Positions 1 to 5,661 of a DNA stretch of 5,661 nt are shown one piece after another (position 1 is the first letter of the stretch; each line of letters starts with the position of its first letter). The DNA comes from Massilia sp. GTDB lineage: Bacteria > Pseudomonadota > Gammaproteobacteria > Burkholderiales > Burkholderiaceae_D. The stretch lies in the NCBI GenBank assembly GCA_028291845.1, contig JAQGNM010000318.1:1-5661 (forward strand), given 5' to 3'. The notes below the pieces were generated by a model that was given only the letters and a program-made list of their open reading frames with translations, had not been told where the DNA came from and ran no database searches. The translations under genes and the position numbers were made by a program.

Positions 1-7
1 ACAAATT

Positions 8-100
8 GGGGTCAGTGCCGACATTGGGACACAAGCACATCGGTCCCACACAGCAAACCGTGAGAAGACCGGAGGCAGTGCCGATGTCGGCACTGCCCCC
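8..100. repeat. REPIN-like inverted repeat pair
   Basis: Positions 8-24 and 84-100 are inverted repeats of 17 bp with a single mismatch (GGGGTCAGTGCCGACAT against ATGTCGGCACTGCCCCC), enclosing 59 bp. The right end is itself a perfect palindrome: GGCAGTGCCGA at 74-84 and TCGGCACTGCC at 87-97 are complementary across a 2-nt spacer. The core CAGTGCCGA therefore occurs three times, at 13-21 and 76-84 on the plus strand and at 87-95 on the minus strand. A GGAG tetranucleotide (71-74) abuts the right palindrome, recalling the short head that precedes REP palindromes. Two REP-like units in inverted orientation over about 100 bp is the architecture of REPINs mobilised by RAYT transposases. No RAYT gene is present here, so the assignment rests on geometry alone. 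A transcription-factor operator or an IS-end remnant are alternatives. Confidence 0.5.
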
Positions 101-481
101 CAAGCTTGCCTCAGGCATCACGTTTACCTGTTGGTATTTTTGTTGGTACCGGGCTGGCCTCAACCCTCAAGCCTAGCATCCATGCGGGCTGCAGCCCTTT
201 TCGCGGTCCCAGTCGGAGGACCAATTGTTGAAGTCAATACATTTATAATCAACAGCCTATGCTAGGTTTTCCTGTTTAAAGTACCCGGTGGGTTCACTCT
301 GGCAGACGATTCAAAAAGAGACTGGAAAGTCAGTTTCGGCTGTCGTTGCTGGCCTCTTTGCAAGTAAATACGTTGCCCATCTCGCCGCGACTACTGCCCT
401 GCGCAGACACCAGAAAGATCAATGCAGGGCCGAGCCCCCATAGCCGCTGTGGCACACGGTGTTAGTACAGTCATCCGCGCC
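101..481. other. Gene-free stretch downstream of the PfpI-like gene
   Basis: I find no recognisable gene here. Reading frames are short and interrupted on both strands. The stretch contains a direct repeat of TGTTGGTA at 129-136 and 141-148, a perfect 12-bp palindrome GGGCTGCAGCCC at 186-197, an AT-rich patch around 223-262 with a TATAAT hexamer at 244-249 that lacks a properly spaced -35 box, and an inverted repeat GCCCTGC/GCAGGGC at 396-402 and 424-430 with a 21-nt loop. That hairpin lies just beyond the 3' end of the PfpI-like gene, but it has no U-tract in the direction of transcription, so it is not a convincing intrinsic terminator. The stretch may be degenerate sequence next to the REPIN-like repeat. 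Confidence 0.6.
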
Positions 482-1079
482 TTACGTCTCCCCTAGCCTC
501 GGCGGACATACGTCTGTTTCTTCAAGCAAGACTTGTATCGCCCGGCTAAACGCAGGAATATCCGCCGGCTTGCGGCTGGTTATCAGCTTGCCTTCGATGA
601 CGACCTCCTGGTCCACCCAGTGAGCGCCGGCATTACGCAGATCCACTTCAAGACTAGGCCAGCTAGTGAGGCGCTTCTGGGCGACCACGTCAGCGTTAAT
701 CAAGGTCCAGGGACCATGGCAGATCGCGGCGATCGGCTTGTTCTCGATGCTGAATTCGCGAATAAAGTTAATCGAACGCTCGCTCAGGCGCAGCAGATCG
801 GGATTTGCTACGCCGCCGGGCAATAGCAGCATATCGAAAGTCAGCTTGACTGACGTCATGCACATTGCGCTCGACCTTGAATGTCGATGCGGGTGTCAGT
901 TGGTTGAATGCCTGAATCTCTTCTTTGGCGGCCTTCGGCGACACCAGCGTCACCTCTGCCCCCCGCCCTTCGAGGTAGCCGCGCGGCTCCGTGTACTCGA
1001 CCTCTTCCACGCCATCTGTCATCAGGACCGCAACGCGCTTGCCTTGCAGTCTTTTGCCGCCACCAGTGTTCGAGATCAT
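482..1079 (-). pseudogene. PfpI/DJ-1-family (type 1 glutamine amidotransferase-like) protein, frameshifted
   Basis: The gene encodes a PfpI/DJ-1 superfamily protein; relatives act as intracellular proteases, deglycases or stress-protection proteins (YhbO/YraA type). The first frame starts at the ATG at 1079, has an AAGGAG site 5 nt upstream, and gives about 80 residues including the N-terminal strand and an acidic conserved segment (TDGVEEVEYTEP, residues 21-32). It then leaves the family frame. The continuation, beginning FDMLLLPGG, lies in another frame and runs to the TAA at 482-484. The switch is at about 837-841, where the minus strand has one extra base around GACTTTCGAT. Removing one base gives exactly 198 codons plus a stop, with the nucleophile-elbow motif AAICHGPW (Cys120, His121) and the typical segments TSWPS, DLRNAG, WVDQE and TSRKP. 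Everything else looks intact, so this is either a very recent pseudogene or a base-call error. A 142-nt gap separates it from the upstream synthetase, so it may have its own promoter and need not belong to the acyl-CoA pathway. Confidence 0.85.
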
Positions 1080-1084
1080 GTCAT

Positions 1085-1090
1085 CTCCTT
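1085..1090 (-). promoter_or_regulatory. Ribosome binding site of the PfpI-like gene
   Basis: AAGGAG on the minus strand lies 5 nt before the ATG at 1079-1077. It is a near-ideal Shine-Dalgarno match. It fixes this start and shows that the gene's translation signal is intact despite the downstream frameshift. Confidence 0.8.
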
Positions 1091-1221
1091 GACGCTAAAA
1101 GTTAAGCACGAGGGATGGAAGTTTAGATTCGCCCCTGCAGCATGGCGCGCGGCATGCACTGGAAGCGAGGACACTGGAGCGCTGGCCTGTGGCGCACCGC
1201 CTTACATATAGGTGTCCCGGC

Positions 1222-2838
1222 TCAGCTTTTCCGCTGGCGGTCGACCTCCCTGAGTGCCCGCCGCAGGATCTTGCCCGATGCGGTTTTGGGTAGATCGGTC
1301 AGGAACTCAATTTCCCTTGGATACTTATAAGGCGCCGTTACGTTCTTGACGTGGTCTTGAAGCGACTTGATCATGGTCGCATCGGCGGCAAAGCCCGGGC
1401 GAAGCACGACGAACGCTTTGACGATTTCCCCACGCTCGGCGTCTGGCTTGCCGACCGCCGCCGCCTCCAGCACGGCGGCATGGGTGTTCAAGGCATTTTC
1501 GACCTCCGTCGGGCCGATCCGGTAGCCGGAGGAGCTGATCACGTCGTCGTTGCGCCCCGTGTAAAAGAAATAGCCGTCGCGATCCCGGTACCCCATGTCT
1601 CCGGTGAGCCAATAGTCCACACCATCCGAACTGAGAATGTTTTCCTGGGTTTTCCCCGGGTCATTCCAGTAACCGAGCGTGAATTGGGGGCTCGGAAGCT
1701 GCATCGCGATATTGCCAATCTCGTCGGCAGCAAGCTTGCCACCGTCGTGATCCAATATCTCGAAACGGGTGCCCGGAATGGGCTTGCCCATCGATCCGGG
1801 CAGCACCGACAAGCCGTCGCTATTTACGATGGTCATCAGTGTTTCGGTCTGGCCGTAACCGTCCAGCAGGTCGACCCCGGTCGCCTGCTTCCATCGCGTC
1901 ACCAGTTCCGGATTAACCGTTTCGCCGGCCGACACGCAACGTTTCAGGCTGCTTAAATCGTAGCGTGTCAGATCAAGCTGAACGATGTGTCGAAACTCCG
2001 TGGCGGCGGCGCAAAAAGCCGTCACCCGGTGGTTCTGGATGATGTCGAGCCGGCGGTGCGGATCGAATGCGCCGTCGTGGAAAAGAACCGCCGAACCCGC
2101 GCCCCACGGCGCGAAGATAACGCCGGTACCGGCTTTTGACCATCCGGTATCGGCCGTACACCAGTTCAAGTCGCCAGGGCCGATGCCTTGCCAATATATC
2201 GCCGAATTGCGCCACGCGAACAACGCACGCGACGCATGCAGCACGCCCTTCGGACTCCCGCTGGTGCCGGAAGTGTAATACATGAGCGCCGCGTCATCGA
2301 TCCCCATGTCTGCACACTCGAAGGCGCCCGATTCGCGGACGGATTCCTCATGCAGATTAAGCCAGCCGTCGACAGTTCCAAAACAGCATTTGACACGCAG
2401 CGTGTCGCATTGATCGTACTTCACGACGTTGTCGGCGGTGGTGACAACGGCTACCGCCCCCGAATGCGCCACGCGGTATTCAAGATCGTTGGCAGTCAAC
2501 ATTTCGATGCACGGGATTGCGATAGCGCCGATTTTGGTACACGCCGTCATTGTCAAATGCCACTCGGGGATGCGTGGCAACTGGACGATAATGCGGTCGC
2601 CTTTTTTTACGCCGGCGCGTCTCAGGACGTGGGCGATCTGGTCGCTGCCAATACTGATATCAGAAAAATTAAAGCGTCGTTCCGGGGCCTTGTCGCTGGT
2701 CCAGAGCAATGCCAGGCGATCGTCGTCGTGCGCTGTTGCGTCAACCACGTCGCGGCCGAAGTTGAATGTAGTCGGTAAATCCCACTTAAAATTATTGCGG
2801 ACGTCATCGTAGGATGCGCCAATTGTCGTGGTGTGCAC
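1222..2838 (-). CDS. AMP-forming acyl-CoA synthetase (ACSM-like medium-chain/branched acid CoA ligase)
   Basis: This is a 538-residue member of the ANL (adenylate-forming) superfamily. It is predicted to activate a carboxylic acid with ATP to an acyl-adenylate and then to acyl-CoA in the cytoplasm. The core motifs are in order: P-loop YYTSGTSGSPKG (187-198), GYGQTE (327-332), TGD (412-414), the hinge and A8 segment GRNDDVISSSGYRIGPTEVE (428-447), and the catalytic lysine in PKTASGKILRR (Lys523). The segment ADTGWSKAGTGVIFAPWGAG (229-248) resembles the medium-chain ACSM-type synthetases and not FadD long-chain enzymes. Length is normal and no key residue is missing. The start is a GTG at 2838-2836, chosen because an AGGAGG site lies 5 nt upstream and the protein begins at a plausible N-terminus. 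The gene follows the racemase-like gene by 18 nt and is the last member of the apparent operon, so it probably supplies the CoA thioester that the other products process. The exact substrate cannot be read from sequence. Confidence 0.93.
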   Translation of the reverse strand: MHTTTIGASYDDVRNNFKWDLPTTFNFGRDVVDATAHDDDRLALLWTSDKAPERRFNFSDISIGSDQIAHVLRRAGVKKGDRIIVQLPRIPEWHLTMTACTKIGAIAIPCIEMLTANDLEYRVAHSGAVAVVTTADNVVKYDQCDTLRVKCCFGTVDGWLNLHEESVRESGAFECADMGIDDAALMYYTSGTSGSPKGVLHASRALFAWRNSAIYWQGIGPGDLNWCTADTGWSKAGTGVIFAPWGAGSAVLFHDGAFDPHRRLDIIQNHRVTAFCAAATEFRHIVQLDLTRYDLSSLKRCVSAGETVNPELVTRWKQATGVDLLDGYGQTETLMTIVNSDGLSVLPGSMGKPIPGTRFEILDHDGGKLAADEIGNIAMQLPSPQFTLGYWNDPGKTQENILSSDGVDYWLTGDMGYRDRDGYFFYTGRNDDVISSSGYRIGPTEVENALNTHAAVLEAAAVGKPDAERGEIVKAFVVLRPGFAADATMIKSLQDHVKNVTAPYKYPREIEFLTDLPKTASGKILRRALREVDRQRKS

Positions 2839-2843
2839 TGTCC

Positions 2844-2849
2844 CCTCCT
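2844..2849 (-). promoter_or_regulatory. Ribosome binding site selecting the GTG start of the acyl-CoA synthetase
   Basis: AGGAGG on the minus strand ends 5 nt before the GTG start codon. It sits inside the 18-nt gap between the racemase-like stop codon and the synthetase start, and it supports GTG as the initiation codon. Confidence 0.8.
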
Positions 2850-2856
2850 ATTGGTC

Positions 2857-4059
2857 TTAAATGGCCGCGCTGGCCGACAGTTCGGCGATTTCCAATGCAG
2901 TGTATCCGACCGACTTCAGCACCTCGTCAGTATGCTGACCCAAAGTCGGCGCCGGCATGCGGTGCCGCGCCGGCGTTGCGGAAAACTTCACCGGAAAACC
3001 TAGTTGCGGAATGCGCCCCTCTTCGGGATGATCGCAGTAGTAAAGCAGTTCGCGCGCTTTGGTCTGCGGGTGGGCAAATGCTTCGCGCATGCTGTTCACC
3101 GGCGCGACCGGGATATCCAGCTTTTCCAGTTCGGCGCACCAGTGGTCGCGCGGCGCGCTCTGGAATAGTGCTCCCAGGCGCCTGAACTGCTGGTCGGCCT
3201 GCGGTCCGGTCACCCATTGCTGGTCTTTCCACTCCGGCACGTTCAGGAACAAACACAGCCGCTCCCAGAACTGATCTTCAATGGCGCCCAGCGAAATGTA
3301 TTTTCCGTCACCGCACAGGTAGACGTTGTAGCAGGCGGCGGACCCGATAAACCGGCGCTCGCCCCCTTTCGGCTCGATATCGGCGAACAGGTAATCGGCG
3401 GCGTGATATGCGAGCCAGGTGACGAGGCCATCGAACATCGACACATCGATATACTGCCCCGTCCCGCTGGCCTGGCGGGCGAGCACTGCCGCGAGGATGC
3501 CGTAGACCGCCATCAGCGAACCGCCGCCGACGTCGGCCACTGACAAGCCGGGTACCAGCGGACCGGTTGCAGGCGTGCCGAACAACTGGAGCGCGCCGCC
3601 CAGGGCCATGTAGTTGAGGTCGTGCCCTGACGCCAGCCTGAGCGGCCCGGTCTGGCCAAACCCTGATATCGAACACACGATGATGCGCGGATTGATCGCA
3701 CTCAGCTCGGCATAAGCAAATCCCAACCGGTCCATGACGCCGGGCCGGAAACCTTCGATAACCACGTCGTATTGCTTGACCAGCTTTCGGAAAATCTCCT
3801 TTCCGCCATCGCTCTTGAGATTCAGGGTGAGACTCTTCTTGTTCCGGTTGAGCAGCAGGAAGGAACCCGATTCCTTCTTGTTGATGGGGGTGAAGCTGCG
3901 GTTGTAGTCGCCGGTTCCGGGTTGCTCCACCTTTAAAACGTCGGCGCCCAGGTCGGCCAGCAGCATCGTGCAGGTGGCGCCCGGCAGCAGGCGCGTCAGG
4001 TCGAGGATGCGCAGGCCCTGGAGCGCCTGCGGAAGTGACGAAGGAAGCGGCGGGGTCAT
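2857..4059 (-). CDS. CaiB/BaiF-family protein, probable alpha-methylacyl-CoA racemase
   Basis: The product has 400 residues and belongs to the class III CoA-transferase fold (CaiB/BaiF/Frc), which includes both CoA transferases and alpha-methylacyl-CoA racemase (AMACR). The N-terminus has the family pattern LRILDLTRLLPG, then MLLADLGADVLKVE with GTGDY, and NRNKKSLTLNLK (71-82). The racemase signature is clear: GHDLNY (His146, Asp147), SVADVGGG (Asp176) and GAIEDQF (Glu261). From memory, the mycobacterial racemase MCR uses His126, Asp156 and Glu241; all three align here with the same offset of 20. This supports epimerisation at C2 of 2-methylacyl-CoA over CoA transfer, though a transferase cannot be excluded. 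The frame is open upstream to 4449, but that extension overlaps the SDR gene and does not look like the family. The ATG at 4059 overlaps the SDR stop codon (ATGA), has only a weak upstream Shine-Dalgarno match, and is probably expressed by translational coupling. Confidence 0.9.
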   Translation of the reverse strand: MTPPLPSSLPQALQGLRILDLTRLLPGATCTMLLADLGADVLKVEQPGTGDYNRSFTPINKKESGSFLLLNRNKKSLTLNLKSDGGKEIFRKLVKQYDVVIEGFRPGVMDRLGFAYAELSAINPRIIVCSISGFGQTGPLRLASGHDLNYMALGGALQLFGTPATGPLVPGLSVADVGGGSLMAVYGILAAVLARQASGTGQYIDVSMFDGLVTWLAYHAADYLFADIEPKGGERRFIGSAACYNVYLCGDGKYISLGAIEDQFWERLCLFLNVPEWKDQQWVTGPQADQQFRRLGALFQSAPRDHWCAELEKLDIPVAPVNSMREAFAHPQTKARELLYYCDHPEEGRIPQLGFPVKFSATPARHRMPAPTLGQHTDEVLKSVGYTALEIAELSASAAI

Positions 4060-4820
4060 GCGGCAGTCCACCCGCCGTCGACCACAATGGTGCTGCCGGT
4101 GATGTACGAGGCGGAGGGCGAGGCCAGGAAGACGGCTGCACCGGCGACCTCGCCGACGTGGGCAAAACGCCCGAGCGGGATGCGCGACAGCAGCCGCGGC
4201 GCGAGGTGCTGGTGGGTAGTCATCGCCGTGGTCAGGTCGGTTTCGACGAAGCCATAGCCGATTCCATTTACCCGGATCCCTTGTTCCGCCCAATCCACCG
4301 CGAGCGAGCGGGTAATCTGCTCGACGCCGCCTTTTGCCGCGCAATACGGCACCTGGCGCTTCAAGCCGATCCTGCCCCCTATGGATGAAATGTTGATGAT
4401 GTTTCCTTTGCCGCGGGCCAGCATTGAACCGGTCAGGTGCTTGCAGCAATAGAACACGCCGTCCAGGTTAACCCTGGTAATCGTCATCCAGTCTTCAGTG
4501 GAGGTCTTGTCCAGGCTGGCGTAGTGCGGATCAATGCCCGCATTGTTTATCAGCACGTCAACCCCGCCGTGTTCAGCGTCGATCTTGCCGGCGCATGCCA
4601 ATACCGATTCTTCCGACGCCACGTCCAGTTCATAGCCGTGACAGTTGGGCCCGAGCGTCGCTGCGACGTCGGCCGCGGCAGACAAGGTGCGTCCGGTAAT
4701 GAACACTGTTGCGCCGCGCCGTGCAAATTCGCTCGCAATGGCATGGCCGATACCGCGCGTGCTGCCGGTGATGAGGACGCGCGCGCCGGCGACAGAAAAC
4801 AGCGACTCATTGGTTTCCAT
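4056..4820 (-). CDS. SDR-family NAD(P)-dependent oxidoreductase
   Basis: This is a classical short-chain dehydrogenase/reductase of 254 residues, the usual length. Visible features are the cofactor-binding TGSTRGIG (18-25), Asp66-Val67, NNAG (92-95), the active-site Asn118, Ser146 in NISS, and the Tyr159-x3-Lys163 pair (YCAAK). The C-terminus ends in the common ITGSTIVVDGGW segment. Arg22 in the glycine-rich loop and Arg44 after the second strand suggest NADP(H) preference. The usual Pro-Gly after the fifth-to-sixth strand region is Tyr-Gly (NGIGYGFVETD, 185-195), a small oddity near the substrate loop. The start is the ATG at 4820 with a GGAGG site 6 nt upstream. It overlaps the end of the acyl-CoA dehydrogenase gene by 14 nt and shares an ATGA with the racemase-like gene downstream. 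A role as a hydroxyacyl-CoA dehydrogenase or ketoreductase for the same pathway is plausible; the substrate is unknown. Confidence 0.92.
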   Translation of the reverse strand: METNESLFSVAGARVLITGSTRGIGHAIASEFARRGATVFITGRTLSAAADVAATLGPNCHGYELDVASEESVLACAGKIDAEHGGVDVLINNAGIDPHYASLDKTSTEDWMTITRVNLDGVFYCCKHLTGSMLARGKGNIINISSIGGRIGLKRQVPYCAAKGGVEQITRSLAVDWAEQGIRVNGIGYGFVETDLTTAMTTHQHLAPRLLSRIPLGRFAHVGEVAGAAVFLASPSASYITGSTIVVDGGWTAA

Positions 4821-5616
4821 CGCGAGCCTCCGGTTTGTGTTTTGTGCGCCGGATAATTCGCCGCGCCAATGACCATCGATGCGTTTCGGACGGACCGTCG
4901 TAGATCCGGAACGCCCGGATCTCGCGGAATATCTGTGCCACCGGCGTGTCGGCCGTCAAACCGAGCCCGCCCAGCACCTGGACACACCGGTCCGCAACCC
5001 GATACAACGCTTCTGAAACGATGACCTTGGCCCGGCTCGATTCTTCGTTGCCGCGCGAGCCCTGATCCAGGGCCCATGCCGCCTCCAACGTTACCAGGCG
5101 CGATATGTGGAGATCCATTTCATTGTCGGCCAATGCAAAGCCGACGGCCTGGTGCTCACCGATCGGTTTGCCGAAGGCCGGCCGTACCCGTGCATGAGCG
5201 ACTGCAATGTCGTGCGCCCTCTGGGCCGCGCCCAGCCAACGCATGCAGTGCGTCAGGCGGGCCGGGGCCAGCCTGACCTGGGCGTATTGAAAGCCCTTGC
5301 CGATTTCACCCAGCACATCGCTGCGGCGCACCACCAGCTTATCGATTTCCACCACTGCATGGCCGCCGGTGAATGAGGAATCGATCGAGTCGATCAGCCG
5401 TTCGAGCTTGATCGCCGGATTCGGAAGGTCAACCATGAACATGGTTGCTCCCACGTCTACACCGTTGACGGTGGTCCGGGCCATGAGAATCATGAAGGCC
5501 GCGCCATCGGCGCCGGTAATGAGCCACTTGCGCCCGGATATGGTGAACGTTTCCCCGTCGCCCGTTGCGGTGGTTTGCATCAGGCTGGGGTCCGAACCCG
5601 CGCCCACGGTCGCCAA
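4807..5616 (-). CDS. Acyl-CoA dehydrogenase (ACAD10/11-like), 5' part missing or disrupted
   Basis: The open stretch encodes the middle and C-terminal domains of an FAD-dependent acyl-CoA dehydrogenase, about 269 residues against roughly 380-410 for a full enzyme. Numbering from the TTG at 5616, the beta-domain has GSDPSLMQTTA (7-17) and ISGRKWLITGA (26-36). The C-terminal helical domain has the pattern LTHCMRWLGAAQRA (121-134), AFGKPIGEHQ (147-156) and VLGGLGLTADTPV (214-226), and the end segment RIYDGPSETHRWSLARR (237-253). HCMR and DGPSE-H are typical of the ACAD10/ACAD11-like group, in which Asp (here 240) stands where classical enzymes such as MCAD have the catalytic Glu. The TTG is not a credible start: the frame is open only to 5622 and is stopped by TAA at 5623-5625. 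The normal TEP tripeptide before GSD is also missing (TVGAGSD). The missing N-terminus lies beyond the window or is separated by a frameshift, so the gene is partial and may be damaged. It leads the visible operon and overlaps the SDR gene by 14 nt. Confidence 0.85.
   Translation of the reverse strand: MATVGAGSDPSLMQTTATGDGETFTISGRKWLITGADGAAFMILMARTTVNGVDVGATMFMVDLPNPAIKLERLIDSIDSSFTGGHAVVEIDKLVVRRSDVLGEIGKGFQYAQVRLAPARLTHCMRWLGAAQRAHDIAVAHARVRPAFGKPIGEHQAVGFALADNEMDLHISRLVTLEAAWALDQGSRGNEESSRAKVIVSEALYRVADRCVQVLGGLGLTADTPVAQIFREIRAFRIYDGPSETHRWSLARRIIRRTKHKPEARDGNQ
4827..4831 (-). promoter_or_regulatory. Ribosome binding site of the SDR gene
   Basis: GGAGG on the minus strand lies 6 nt before the ATG at 4820, inside the coding region of the upstream acyl-CoA dehydrogenase. 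It supports the chosen start despite the 14-nt gene overlap. Confidence 0.75.
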
Positions 5617-5661
5617 TCCGAATTACGGCTGCCGCTTTACGAACAATACCGTCTCGGCGGA

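Noticed and set aside
111..225. Short minus-strand frame (about 38 codons) ending PTKIPTGKRDA, possibly an integrase remnant
   Set aside because: It has no ribosome binding site and no domain I can name. The Pro-Thr repeat simply reflects the TGTTGGTA direct repeat.
225..249. Plus-strand promoter suggested by TATAAT at 244-249
   Set aside because: The nearest TTG-containing -35 candidates leave only 10-13 bp of spacing, and no plus-strand gene follows.
396..430. Intrinsic terminator for the PfpI-like gene
   Set aside because: The stem is 7 bp with a 21-nt loop and no U-tract follows on the minus strand.
1192..1202. Terminator hairpin after the acyl-CoA synthetase
   Set aside because: It has only a 4-bp GGCG/CGCC stem with a 3-nt loop and no U-tract.
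666..1211. Plus-strand open frame of 181 codons
   Set aside because: It lies antisense to the PfpI-like gene, whose family motifs are unmistakable. The plus-strand product has no recognisable domain.
1351..1956. Plus-strand open frame of 201 codons
   Set aside because: It is antisense to the acyl-CoA synthetase and arises from high-GC codon structure. The sense strand has all ANL motifs.
3308..4165. Minus-strand open frame of 285 codons
   Set aside because: It is a shadow of the racemase-like gene, with low-complexity Arg/Pro/Ala-rich translation and no family motif.
4060..4449. N-terminal extension of 130 codons on the racemase-like frame
   Set aside because: It overlaps the SDR gene completely in another frame, its arginine- and proline-rich composition is typical of a shadow frame, and the family N-terminus begins at the ATG at 4059.

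Overview
The window holds five protein-coding genes, all on the minus strand, so transcription runs from high to low coordinates. The high-GC coding sequence, strong Shine-Dalgarno sites, GTG start, tightly overlapping genes and protein types suggest a proteobacterium, perhaps a betaproteobacterium. That placement is inference from style and family resemblance, and the sequence carries no taxonomic marker.

Positions 1222-5622 form a compact acyl-CoA catabolic gene cluster. In transcription order it contains an acyl-CoA dehydrogenase (5' part missing or disrupted at the window edge), a short-chain dehydrogenase/reductase (SDR), a class III CoA-transferase-fold protein, and an AMP-forming acyl-CoA synthetase. 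Neighbouring genes overlap by 14 and 4 nt or are 18 nt apart, which strongly suggests one operon. The CaiB/BaiF-like protein carries the His-Asp-Glu active-site set of alpha-methylacyl-CoA racemase, so it is probably a racemase rather than a CoA transferase. Together the genes fit activation of a 2-methyl-branched (or 2-arylpropionate-like, or sterol/isoprenoid side-chain) carboxylic acid to its CoA thioester, epimerisation at C2, alpha,beta-dehydrogenation, and an NAD(P)-dependent alcohol/ketone step. Hydratase and thiolase genes are not in the window.

After a 142-nt gap comes a PfpI/DJ-1-family gene (482-1079) with its own strong ribosome binding site. It is split by a one-base frameshift near 837-841. 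Restoring the frame gives a complete 198-residue protein with the family's Cys-His active site, so this is either a recent pseudogene or a sequencing error.

Positions 1-481 hold no recognisable gene. Positions 8-100 carry a REPIN-like arrangement: a perfect 11-bp-arm palindrome plus an inverted third copy of its core, giving about 93 bp bounded by 17-bp imperfect inverted repeats. The rest of this stretch has only small palindromes and a short direct repeat.

I see no tRNA, rRNA, CRISPR array, transposase gene or convincing intrinsic terminator. The content is mostly conventional. The most useful points are the racemase reassignment, the inferred branched-acid pathway, the two damaged reading frames and the REPIN-like repeat.
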